A stretch of 64,000 bases of DNA from Paratrimastix pyriformis. Taxonomy: Eukaryota > Preaxostyla > Paratrimastigidae. The stretch is taken from positions 884,504 to 948,503 of the forward strand of contig JAPMOS010000008.1 of assembly GCA_027972325.1 (NCBI GenBank), given 5' to 3'. Of this stretch, positions 47,701 to 59,100 are shown in pieces; the stretch's first letter is position 1; every line of letters starts with the position of its first letter. The position numbers and the translations under genes are program-made. The notes below the pieces were generated by a model that was given only the letters and a program-made list of their open reading frames with translations, ran no database searches and had not been told where the DNA came from.

Positions 47701-48439
47701 GGTGGCAGTTCGCCGGCCCGTCCCAGGGACCGCCGGCGCCGCTGAGGGCGCCGCTGGTGGTGCCAGTCCTTGGTGGGCAGGCCGTTGGGGGGGCGTCGGC
47801 GCGTGAAGAGCCGCCTCGCGGCCTCGGCTGGTGGAGGTGCGGACGAGGTGGGCCTCACCCCGGGCGACACGCTCCCCACCTGCGGGTGGCTCCATGTTCC
47901 CCCATGCGCTTGTCGGGGTCCAAGGAGGAGCGAATGGCCCGGGGAGCCCACCACCAGGGGCGGCCATGGGGAGGACGCTGTGCTGGTAGAACCGGGCCAT
48001 CGAGTCCCCCGGCGGGCGGGATGGGAGGGTGGAAGGGGCAGATTGCACGGAGACGGCATCGTCATGTCGAACCGACGTTGCTGTGGGAGGAGGTCGAGGT
48101 CTCTGTGATGCCACACTGCGTGGCGGCTGTGGTGGGAAGAGAGAGGCGGCATTGTTCTCCCCTCGCCGAGATGAGAGGGATGGAGTTCCATTGTTTGGGC
48201 TGCTTGGCGATGAGACTTTATGACCCGGACGTACTCTTTTTGGTGCCCGACTCAGGGGTGGTGTGGGAAGGCTTGGCGTTGAGGGGCTCCGTTCCACTTT
48301 CGACCCGGGCGGTTGGGGGGAATGAAAAAACGTCGCTAAAAACACTCAGTTGGGGCGACACCAAAAACAAAAAAACAAGTCCCGACCATCGCACATCGAA
48401 CGAAGCGGGCTGGGCCGGCGGTTGCGAGATAGCTGCCAA
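41790..48439 (-). CDS. Giant proline-rich, low-complexity protein
   Basis: A frame of more than 1,800 codons (about 48345 to 42760) is rich in P, A, S and R and has no recognised domain. It contains tandem PTQ (about 44008-44082), three DVPQPV units (43868-43925), H/S/R-rich stretches and QP runs. Smaller 3' exons look more structured: PSFYGTAAPPEAAALGTFFM + DG + YQVGRLLAGQTSEQVVPLAL + LAGPFGYRLEGAEVAAL + GEILENIFPR (to about 41800). They are joined by GTCTGT and GTCCTG donors and separated by repeat-filled introns. Codon use matches the neighbours, and the frame stays open despite tandem repeats, so it is probably coding. The likely start is the ATG at 48439 (MAAISQPPAQPASF), followed by an intron. 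Both ends are approximate. Function unknown. Confidence 0.5.
41945..42085. repeat. 18-bp tandem repeat, about 7 copies
   Basis: Units of CCGCCATAGCAATCCGCC and CCACCATT variants lie in an intron of the proline-rich gene. Confidence 0.9.
42335..42475. repeat. 13-bp tandem repeat, about 11 copies
   Basis: The unit is GGGGCATCCAAAA. It lies in the intron between the exon ending TFFMDG and the exon starting YQVGRLLAG. It has no spacers and is not a CRISPR array. Confidence 0.95.
44821..44917. repeat. Source segment copied to 53378-53464
   Basis: 97 bp inside the long exon of the proline-rich gene, coding for part of LVDRRPPLPQRPQPAPG and beyond on the minus strand. A direct copy with a 10-bp deletion and two 1-bp length changes lies at 53378-53464. 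Confidence 0.9.
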
Positions 48440-48533
48440 CTCCGACGGGATCTATAAGCTGTCAAGCTGGTGAGTTTTTTTGCATCATAATTGCAAACAA
48501 AGAAGGGATGATAGTTATTAGAGAAAATAGTTA

Positions 48534-51500
48534 TCATACAACCGGCTCATTGCTGATGATCTCTTCCGCCGTGTTCGTGCTCTCCTTGTTGTCATCATCT
48601 CCTTCAACATCGTGTGATCCCCGTGGCTCATTGTCTTCCTGATGATGTGGAGCAGAGCTCGAGGCGGCCACCTCTTCGCGTTCCTGGCTCGAGGGGCCGT
48701 GGCCGTGGCCATGGGGGGTCCGGGTGGAGGCGCGCGAGCGGGAAACGGGGGAGGCTCGTCGGCGAGGTGGGAAGGGCCTGCTCCCAAGCGGCCCCAATAA
48801 TCAGCGGGACCAACGAGGAATTAGGGAGGGAAGGGGAGGGAGGGAAGGGAGGGAGTGGAGGGAGTGGAGGGCGCAGTGGGTGAAGAGTTTTGCCGGTGCC
48901 AGAAAACAACGAGAACGAGGGGTTCGCCCGCCACGACAGACCGGGTCCCATAGGCACCGAGAGCCGCGGTCAAGCGGGGGTCTTTGGAGCGTCCTGCGAG
49001 TCGACAAAAGCAAAGCCGCGCAAATGGGTGAATGGGTGATGGACGAACGCCTGCCCGAGCGCCAAGCCGGGGGCACGGAGCAGAGCAAAGCCAGACTTTG
49101 GGGGCGGGTGGGCTCGCTGGGGCCACCACTCAGGATGGGGAGCACAGGGCCCGGGCCGTCGGGGGTGACGTCGTAGTAGGCCCCAGCCGAGGTCCCCTCG
49201 GCCTCGGCAGTGTCCGGTGTGGCGGCTCCGGCCTCCCGAACGGAGCCGCCAGGAGGGTGGTCACCTTGGGGGCGCCCACCGGCCGCGGGCAGGGTGGCTT
49301 CAGCAGGATGACCCCCCGCCGTCGTTGGGGCCAGGGCGGCCAGGCGGGACGAAGAGGCCGACCGCTCGGCGGCGGCGGCTTCGATGAGGCGCTCCGGGTT
49401 GAGGATGGTCGCGAAGGAGGGGCGCCGGTCGGAGGGGGCTGCCTGCCCCGGGGGATTTGGCGGCGGCTGGCACCCTTGGCCCCCGTGAGTCGGGTCATCC
49501 TCGTGTGCGCTGCTGCTCGCGAGGGCCCCCTCGCGGGAGGCACCCAGGAGGACCTGGTCCTGGCCCTCGCCCACGGGGGCAGTGGCAGGGTGCGTCGCAG
49601 CGCCCTCCGAGGCGCGCAGTGGGGCCAAGCGGCCCCCGCGGCGAACCCCCTCGGGCACCACGAAGACGGGCAGCTGGGGCGGCAGGGCCGGCGCGTCAGC
49701 GTAGGGCGAGGGGGCGGGGCGCATGGCGGGGCTGGGGCGCCCGTGCAGCTCGAAGACCGATCCGGCTCCGGACGAGGTCGCGACGGTCTGGGCGCGGGCG
49801 GGTGGTGGAGCTGCGGCTGTGGCGGCGGGGCAGCGCGACCGGGGGGTGGGCTGTTGGCCGGGCCGGGAGGAGCGAGGCGAGGCAACCTTGCCGCTCGCGG
49901 CTGCGGGACCCTCGGCCGAGGACGCCACCGCGGGGCGGGGGGGCTGCATGACAGCACCTGCGGGCCTCGGTGGACCCCCAGGGGTGGCGGTGGGCCCCAC
50001 GGAGCCGGAGCGGCGAGAGGCAGCCAAGTGGGGGACCGGCCCGGATCCGCGCAGGGTCGACATGGACAAGGAGCCGCCCTCGGGTCGGGTGCAGCTGCAA
50101 AGGAGAACAGATGAAGTCGTGAAGAAGGGCGGGCAGTGAACAAGGGCGGGCAGTGAACAAGGGCAGGCCGGGTCGACGGCGCATGGGCAGCAGCAGAACG
50201 GCGGCTCCAGGGTCCGTGCCGACCTGCCCGAGAGGCGCGTGTGGTGCTCCTGCCTGAGGACCGGGGGCGTCTTGGCGCCGTGCAGCTGGCGGAGGAGCGC
50301 CTCCGAGGCGCTGGAGGGATGACCGGCGGGAGGAGGGAAAAGGCCCGGGGTGAGTCAGTTGCGGGACGGGATGCGCGGATGGGTTGTCCAGCGGGAAGAG
50401 TACAAGAGTGCTGGGCTGGGGCGATTGTGATGAGGTCGGGGAGGGGGGGATTGGAAACAGACCACTCGTTGAACTGGATGGCACATTGGGGGCAGACGGG
50501 CAGCGAGCTGTAGAGGAAGGACGGGTCGCCCCGCAAGCGCATGTACTTGGGGACGCTCAAGTGGGGGTGCACCTTCAGCAGGAGTGGAGGCACCTGCGAT
50601 GGAGGTGAGGTGGGCGCCATCAATGGTGGGCATGGAGGGCGTCTTGCCACCTCGGGCAGACCTGGTTCTCCGGAGCGGGGGCACCGAGCCAGTCCGGGGC
50701 GCCCTGCACGTCCTCCAAGCGGCCCTCCTCCCCGCCCCCGTAGAAGCCTGCCCCACCGTCGTGCTCGCTGAAGGACACGGCCCTCCGCCCCAGGCCCCGG
50801 TCTCGCTCGTCGCGGGAGCCGCGCAGGTCCGCCGACCCTGCAGCCGGCCATGGACCGCCGCCCTCGACCCCGGTCGAGGCCGCGGGCCGGTGTGGCGTCC
50901 GCAGCGTGGGAGCGGCACCAGGGGTCGCGCTCAGGGCCTCCACCGAGGACGGCGGGCGCACCCGCACATAGCTGCTGCCTGGGGGCAACTGGACCACGGG
51001 AAGGGTGGCGTCGCGTCCGGCCCGCGCATCCAAGAGCACAGGGGGGCCGCCCGGGGCTCGGGGGTGAGTGCCGGCCGCCTGATCGGAGGCGAGGCGGCTC
51101 CGCCCCCCGGAGGAGGCGATGGGGGGGCGCCCCAGCCCCTTCTGGGCGGCAAGTGAGAGGTCGGCCAGGCTGGTGCGCATGTCAGTCCAGGCGAGCTCAC
51201 GCGCCGAGACCGAGGATGCGATGAGGGGCCCCTCTTGGCCCACCCCAACCGTGGTGATGGGTGGCGCGGCCGGGTGGTGCATGGAGGTGGCGCTGCTTGG
51301 GCGCGAACGGGGCGGCGGCGGTGATGAGTGGGACGCGGTCGCATCCGGCGACTCGCCTGGGGTGCCCTGCGCCGCCTTGAGGCGTTTCGTGATGGGTTCC
51401 AGCAGAAAGGGCAGATAGCTGCTCCCCTCGACCGCCCGGCTGGCCGGGGTAGCCGCTCGGACCTCCTAAAACCAGAGCCGGCCCATGTGAGGGCATAAAA

Positions 51501-54500
51501 CCAGAGCCGGCCCATGTGAGGGCATAAAACCAGAGCCGGCCCATGTGAGGGCATAACCAGAGCCGGCCCATGTGAGGGCAGGGGAGCCGACCCACGTGGA
51601 CCCGGCGGCGGCGTGCCGGAGAGGAGGATGGCGGTCCCTTGAACGGACCTGGAGGTACCTGAGGATGATCATCTTGTAGGTCACTTCACACCGCGAGGAG
51701 AGGTCTGCCACGAAGGAAGAACGGAAAGGCCGCAGGACGGGGAAGGAGGAGGAGGAGGAGGAGGAGGAGGAGGTGAGGCGGGAATCGAGGGAAGGAGGTT
51801 GCTCGCGAGGAACCCCAGGCAGACGGTGCGGCGGCGGCGAACGGACCCACACAGGCGCCGCATGCGAGGCAGGGAACCGTCGACGGGAGCGGCACTGCGT
51901 CCAGAGAAAGAAAGGCGGCACCGAGATCAGGCGTCGTGACCAAGCGGAAAGGCAGGATGGAACGGCGAGACGCGAGGGACGAGGAGGAAAAAGGCAGAAG
52001 AAGAGCTTAACGGACCGGGCTCGTCGGGGTCAGGGCACTGACCATGCCTGTGCCTGTGGCCGTGACGCTTGGCCGGCCCGTTTTGGGTGTGACCCTTTGG
52101 GATGGCCAGAGCGGCGGGGTCCGCGCCGCTCTCGTCGCGCGTCCCGAAGCTCAGGTCCGCCGCCAAGGTGGGCTGCAGGGGGGAGAGCAGAAATCGGTCG
52201 CACAGAGGCACAACAGGCGCAACGCAGAGGCACACACCACCGCAGCGCACCAGCCAACAAGCCGCCGAGTGCGGCCATTTACCTCAGCGGGAGCCGCTTT
52301 GTTTCTTGTCGAGGGTCCCACTCATTGGGCTCGCACAGAGAATCTCTGAGGACACCTGGTCCATGCTTTCAAACCGGGCACCTGGTCCGTGCTTTCAAAC
52401 CGAGCATGGGAGTTTCAGTTTCAAGGGAGACATGCACGGTGTCTTGACAAAGGCGCGGAAGGCGGTGGCGCTCAACCGAGAGGGCTCGCCAACACGATGC
52501 CCCACGGCAGCGGGCAGGAAGGGCAGACATTTCGCATGCAGAATCCATTTGGGGTGGCGCTCAGCGCGACGGCTGTTGCGAGGGCGGCTTCGGCGGGGGT
52601 GGGGAGCTCGACCGCCCTCCCCGAGCTGCGGCTGCTGGGGGCGCCTCGGCTTGAGTCGGGCTCCGACCCGCCGCCCAGAGGCAGCGCCCGCCGGGCCGCG
52701 GGCGGCAGGGCGAACGACAGAGGTCGCTCGACAGACATCAACACCGGGGCCAGAGTCTGCGGGCAGACAGAGGGGGCGAGCACCGTGCGAAGGGAGGAAG
52801 GAGCGCGACCATCCGAGGAGGCCAGAACAGGGCGGAGAGCCGTGTGAAGAAGGAGCGCGACCAGCCGAGGAATGGGGCCGCTCCCACCCATCTCGGCCCG
52901 GTGGAAAAGGGGCATGAGATCAGAAGCGGAGCTGGGGCAAGGGGGGATTGAGGGGTACCAGACTCGGGTGGCCATGGCGAAGGAGCTCGCCCAGAGTAGC
53001 CAGATCCGGTTGTGCTTATCCACCTGCCCCCCCCCCCCCCCCCCCCCCCCCGTCCACACGACGGAACAAACGTGACTTGGAGATCTGGACAGGTCTCGGC
53101 TCCTTGATCGGGCATGGCCGGCGCGACCGACCTTAAAGTTGAGGACGAAGCTGCGGACGGGGGTCTCGGCCCTGTGTCGCAGCAAGGCCCCCCACAGAGG
53201 GCGGGGCGCGGTGGATGAGCGGCAAGAGTCTCGGAAGGCGACCAGACCAAGACACGGAGGCCACATGAGCGGCGATGGCCCGGCAGAGACGCTCGACTCG
53301 GCTACTCAGCATGAGGCTCGTCAGGGGCACTGCCAGCAAACCCCCGGCCCAGAGGGACCAACGATGAGGGGGTGTCTGCGGGGCCGCAGGTGGCGGAGGG
53401 GCGAGAGGGGACCCGGGGCCGGCTGGGGCCGCTGGGGGGAGCGGAGGGCGCCGGTCGACGAGATGATGCTGCTCCGTTCCTGTGCCGGTGCTGTGCCCCA
53501 AAGACGCCCCCGGTCCTCAGGCAGGAGCACCACACGCGCCTCTCGGACAGGTCGGCACGGACCCTGGAGCCGCCGTTCTGCTGCTGCCCATGCGCCGTCG
53601 ACCCGGCCTGCCCTTGTTCACTGCCCGCCCTTGTTCACTGCCCGCCCTTCTTCACGACTTCATCTGTTCTCCTTTGCAGCTGCACCCGGTGCTGTGCCGG
53701 TGCTGTGCCGGTGCTGTGCCGGTGCGCTGTGCCGGTGCTGTGCCGGTGCTGTGCCGGCGCGCTGTGCCGGTCCTCCCTCTCTTTCTCTCGCTTGTCAATG
53801 TGTGCACGAGTGTGCAGACCCAACTCGGACTGGTGCTCGGGCCCGTCGAATGTGACCGCGCGGATGTGGGCCGGGATGTGGGCCTCCTCGAGCTTGTGGC
53901 GGTTGGTGCGCTTCTCCACCATGCACATCTGCGGGCTCCAGGTGGCCCGCACCAGGCCTGCCGATGAGGCCAAGGCGCCATGAATCCATTGGACGTGAAG
54001 ACGACAGAAAGAAAGATGCGCATGATGGCGACGGGTAGCCGGACGGACTGTTGTACTCCCCGGCGGGGTCGATGAAGGACTGGAGCAGCCCCGACACCTT
54101 CACCCGCTGGAAAAGCAGATGCTCTGGCGGCCCACGCAACCCGATGAGATTCAATGACGACATCAGTGAGCGAGGGAGGACGATTAGGTAGCAGACACGG
54201 ACCGAGCCCGGCCCGATCCAGGTACTCAACAATGGAAACGGAAACATCGGGATCTTCATTTTGAATCGAGTGACGACAGAATAACAACAAAAAATCTCGG
54301 ATCCAGACCGGCCCCATCAGGTGGGGAAGTGGACGGAGAGATAAAGAGGGCAACAATGTCCGATTTGACCTTATGCGCGAGGAATACCTGCAGAATATTT
54401 TCTCGGGTAACATTGATGCTGCTCTTCTTTTTCAACAAGCCGTCCTTACACGATGTAAAAAACCATCCTGAGATAGTATCGTTTTTAAAAACAACTGTCT

Positions 54501-54732
54501 GCGGGATCGAGACTGCTTCGCACGGCTGCTCAGAAACAATGGAGAAACAACCGATATCCTCTGCGAGACCCGACCTTTTTCTGGTCCCCCCGTCTCCAGA
54601 GGAGCTCAAAGAGTTCGGCGGACTCCAGTTCTTCCCCCAAAAATAGGCACGGCCACCGGGTTTGGAGCTGTCGGCATCCGGAAATGTCAAAAGGGGAGGA
54701 CGAGGAGGGACATTTATTATGGCACTCATGGG
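48534..54732 (-). CDS. Conserved eukaryotic protein of unknown function
   Basis: About a dozen exons. The start MSAIINVPPRPPLLTFPDAD is at 54732. In order: NILQVFLAHKVKSDIVALF; NEDPDVSVSIVEYLD; FQRVKVSGLLQSFIDPAGEY; LVRATWSPQMCMVEKRTNRH and AHIRAVTFDGPEH; RVERLCRAIAAHVASV + AETPVRSFVLNFK + VDKHNRIWLLWASSFAMATR; then low-complexity exons; SSRCEVTYKMIILRYLQ; PPLLLKVHPHLSVPKYMRLR with VCPQCAIQFNEW; and a long S/P/A-rich region ending ISNEPVV (stop at 48534). The alignable blocks read like an ordered conserved family, and similar blocks occur, as far as I recall, in proteins annotated only as hypothetical in other protists. I cannot name a function. Donors include GTCCGT, GTCTTG, GTCGGT and GTCTGG. 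Treating the whole span as one gene is an inference. Confidence 0.5.
50086..50273. repeat. 188-bp inverted repeat, left arm
   Basis: It covers the end of an exon and the following intron, up to its acceptor, in the unnamed conserved gene. The reverse complement lies at 53501-53688; I count one mismatch and no gaps. Confidence 0.95.
51468..51590. repeat. 29-bp tandem repeat, about 4 copies
   Basis: Units containing CCAGAGCCGGCCCATGTGAG lie in an intron of the unnamed conserved gene. There are no spacers. Confidence 0.9.
53378..53464. repeat. Direct copy of 44821-44917
   Basis: 87 bp derived from a coding part of the proline-rich gene lie here in the unnamed gene, between its RAVTFDGPEH exon and its RVERLCRAI exon, so probably in an intron. 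Confidence 0.9.
53501..53688. repeat. 188-bp inverted repeat, right arm
   Basis: Inverted copy of 50086-50273. It is flanked on both sides by GTGCTGTGCCGG-type repeat units (53480-53497 and 53689-53770). Confidence 0.95.
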
Positions 54733-54802
54733 GGTGCCGGCACAAGACAAAACACCGCAAGGTCACCCAAGACGGCCTATCGCGCGGAAAAAAAGGTGCC
54801 TG

Positions 54803-56102
54803 TCATTCCAAGGGGGGAAGGGTGGTCGGCCAGACCTTGCGGAGCTCGAATGGCGTAGCTGATGGGAGAGTGCTCCCAACGATATTGGTCATTGGTTGGG
54901 CAACATGTTCGGTGATCCCAAACGCCTCGGGTCGTCTTGAAAACAAGAAGCCCACAGAGAAAAGGCCGATGTGAAGCAGGAGGGCCATCATCCGGTGTGC
55001 TGCCCGTGCAGGCGGGGAATGGGCGCTTTGGATTCCCAAAGAAAGAAGTGACACCGCCAATCTTGTACGGAGTTGGGAGAGCGGCCTGCCAGACAGGGAT
55101 ACGTATCGGCGAATCAGGGCGAACGCCCCCCCAACAAGAACGGCAATCGGAGGTGTGGCGGGGGGAAAGTCGGCCCACGAAGAAGACACGACCGACACCA
55201 ATTGACTCGGGGACAATTCAAGGAATGTATCAGCTCTCCGCGTGGCCGACTAAAGAGTGGAATCGTGGGCAATATGGGCAATGTGGGAATCTGCAGACGT
55301 GGAGCAAAATCCCCTCAAGAGAGCTCGACAGTGGGATGAGATCGGCTGACGTGCTGATGGTCCTTGCCAATCTTTGAAACTGGATCCCCACTTGGACGAA
55401 AAGTGGGAGCCCCTCCTCCGCACTGCAAAAAGCAGCCGCGCGCTGGGCCATCAGAACAACCTGAGGGACTGTCAAGAGTTCGTCAACAGTCGTAAGCAGG
55501 TTCTGCTCATCTTCTGCCTGAGATGATGATGCCTTGCTGATTCCCGGGTCGGCGGAAATTGGCGGTTGCTGGGACAGTTGGGGTCCTTCTGGCGGCGCAG
55601 GAGTGAACGTGGTCGGCTCCTTCAAAAACTACAAACAGCCAGATATTAAAGCGACAATCCAAGCTATGAGACCTTAAGCACCTGAACACGTATTTCAGGG
55701 ACGACACGAGCGGACGCCTTTGACCAGAGGGCAAATCGAACAGCCTAGTTGAGCCCGCGGGGTTTTCGAATTATCCCGAGGGATCCCGGACCTGCATGGC
55801 CCGCTGTCCTGTGATTGCCCCCATGATTTTGATGATCTGTTCGTCTGTTCCTAAAGATCGGGATGACAGTCCGGGATGGAGAGCGACCGCGAAAGAATGT
55901 GAGCGATTTCATCTCGGCCATTGTCGAAGTCATCCAGCTTCAATTTGACAAAGGAGAGACCTGAGGGCGCTAATGAGGATAATGCCATCTGGGGGCGCGT
56001 ACCGAGGGCCGCAGCTGCCCCAGAAGAAATGGCCTGCTCAAGGCGAGCCTCGACTTGGACAGTGAGGCGTTCTTCGAGACCCTGCTGGAGAGGGAGATTT
56101 GT

Positions 56103-56133
<31 letters not shown>

Positions 56134-59100
56134 GGGACACTTAAAGCGAGAGGACAAACCTGAAGACCTTCCGTGGCCAGTTGTTCGAGTTCGGCAACGG
56201 ATAGGCCGCCCAGTTTTTCCTGAAGGATGGGCAAAAGAAGGGCGCCGACAGAAATCTCCTCTGCTGCAGTGGAGGCGAGAGTATCCGCGGCGATTCGGCT
56301 GATCGCGTCCAAGCGCGGATATTGATTGACAAAGGAACCACGAAGCTGTTCCTGCAACCGATCATGGACGGAAGGCGGGACCTAAGTCTAAAATGAGGGG
56401 GGGGGGGGAGACTTCAAGGCACTGCCAGACTACAATCGGGGATGGCCTTGATTGAGCAGTTGGTCGAACTCTCCGGGTTGGGGCCGATGGGTGAACCAGG
56501 GCAAGGGTCTCCCTGGCGGATCATCGGCGACGAAAACCAATTCAAGGAAAACTATAGGGGAAAATCGGACCGAGCATTCGCAGCCAAAACCATTGCCCGG
56601 ATCGATCGGCAGAGAGGCGCACAGTGCTGTGCAAAGCGGGTGCTACTGAGAAGACCGACTTTCGTGTCCAAAGGGCCCAAGAAGTTGGCCAAAAGGAGTG
56701 TCCCATAAACTCGACCCATGGGAGTCCCCTGGCAGGAATTTCCCGATGGAATGACGACGCCTACCAAGACAAAAAAAAAAAAACAGACAGACAAAGTCAT
56801 CTTTCCGGGTCGTCAGCCCTCCAAACCTTCGACAACGTGAGATCCAGAAGGCGAATCGCCCTGAGGAGGCGAACAGCCGCGGGCCGCACCAGCAAGGACT
56901 GGCTGAGGTGGGTGGGGGACAATTTCGAGTGCTCGAAAACAGTCCTCCAACTCACTCAGAACAAAAAGAGCTGACTCACCAAAGTCGGGGTGGGTTGGTT
57001 GGAGGGCCGGCATATAGTAGAGGTTGTTGAGCAACTCCAAAAGAGCCTCAATATCAGGGGCACAGCTAGACGCAGAAGTGGGAACAAATCCCACCAGAGA
57101 AAACGCCAGACTGAGTGTCGTGGTATACAGCTGGGCGCCCCCGGAGCGCTGCCTTGAGGAAAGAGCAGAGCCAGGGGATGCAAAGAACAAGGCGATGCAT
57201 CTGAAGAGCAACCAGAATATGGTCAAACAAGAGGAGAGGAAATGGGGGGGTTGAACATAGGTCAGGCGTCGCTGGCGCGGAGGAGTTCAGAGATTCCCTT
57301 CGAGCGTCCGTCGTTTGCGCGAGAGGAACCTCTGGGCGAGTGAAAGAGTTCATGGAGCCATGACAAACGAAAACGAAGCGTCAGAGAACCGGACCGGAGG
57401 GAAGGCCAAGCGACCAGATGAAGCCAAGCAAGCCGGCGATGGACTTGAGCTGGGGTGGTGGTGGTGGTGGGTGGGTGGTGGGTGGTGGGTGGGTAGTGGG
57501 TGGTGGTGGTTGCCCCCACACACGGACCTTGAGGAGGCGATCGGTGAGATCATCGGCAGCGTCAGCAGTGTGAAGGAGGAGTCGGGGTGCAACCAAGACT
57601 CCTTCCGCGCATACCAGGATGGGGAGCGATGACACACTGTCAGGAATCGGCGAGTCGCCAGCGGATGGAGGAGCCTTCATCGCCGCGAGACGATGAGGAG
57701 GAGGAAGGCCAAAAAGTGTCAAGGCTGTCAGACGGTCTGCCATGACGCCCTGCAATTGGCTAGGAACACCAAAACAGACATTAAAAGGGGCGGGGTGGGG
57801 GCGGGAGGCTTTGGGAAAGGAAGACAACCCGCCCAATCTAGACCTGAGGAAACGATGCGCGTCTGTGGCCCACACAAAACGGTAGTAGAATGATTCAGCT
57901 CCAGCGAGTCCCAGCGGAAGAGAGGCTGGACACTTGAGAAAGGCGGGCAAATCCCCACCGACACCGGGACCTGCTCTCCGCCGGGGTGTCTGAAAAACTG
58001 GACCCGGAGGACTTCCGGCCCTCTGCCAGGTCAGCCCCGGAAGGGTCCGTGACTGAGAAGGAGGCGTTGCGAGAATGCCATTACAAACTGGAGAATTGCC
58101 ACCGCCAACGATGCGGGCAAGTGGCGATGTTGGGGAACTGCGCTGATCGGGTGTCTGGCGGCGAGGGGACGAAGGAGATTGCGTTGGAGGGCCCTGGAGG
58201 GGAAAAGCACACCCAGTTTGCCTGTCCTCCGGAGAGCCAGGAACCAGATCCACAGTGGAAGGTTGGACAACTGGACGAAGTTCTGCTGATCCAGTCGCAG
58301 TTGATAGCGGCCCAAGGAGCCGTCGCTGTTGTGGGCGGGTTGGTGTCGTGGTTGGGTCGGAAGAGGAAGTCGGGTCGGGGCAGGATGGAAGAGGCGCAGG
58401 TCCAGGGTTGATGGGTGTGGGGGTAACACGACGCGGCCGTCCCCACTGGGATTTGGGTGGCGTAGATTTGGGCGTGGCTGCCGACCCATGGGATGCCGGG
58501 GGAGATGCGTGTCGTGAGCCTCCAAGTGGTGGGAAAGCTGCACCATCCAAGGCAATTGGTACTCTCCCACGATTCGTCGGCCCCAGAATTCCTGAAGGGG
58601 CTATGTCTGAGATTGTGACCTGTGGGGCGAAGGGAACAGGGCCAACAGGCGCAGGCGAGGCAAGACTCAACCGGAGTTGGAGGGCCTGCAGTCGGTGGGG
58701 GTCGGCAGCTGCTGTGGCTGCTGCTGGAGGATCAAAACCGCCTACAAACCATCGAGTTGCCAACACGGAGGAAACAAAATAATGGGTCAAACATAACACG
58801 AAGGCGACACAGACCGGCCTGAAGGGCAACATGGAGAACCTGCTCTACGAAGAGACTCGCGAACCAGCTGGTGTTGGGGCTCTCAACTTGGCCCACTAGG
58901 GAGCGGGCTTCCATAGCCAGGTCGTTCCACTCGGAGCCCTCCTGACCATCCCCTCGAGCCGGTGGGGCACCACCAAATGAAGATGTCGAACGAAGGACCG
59001 TTCCGGAATGGCGCTCAGCGGCGAGACGAACGAGATGATAAAATGCATCTCGAGTCCGCTCTGTGCGTTCCCGCAAGACATATGCATACAGGGATGGAGA

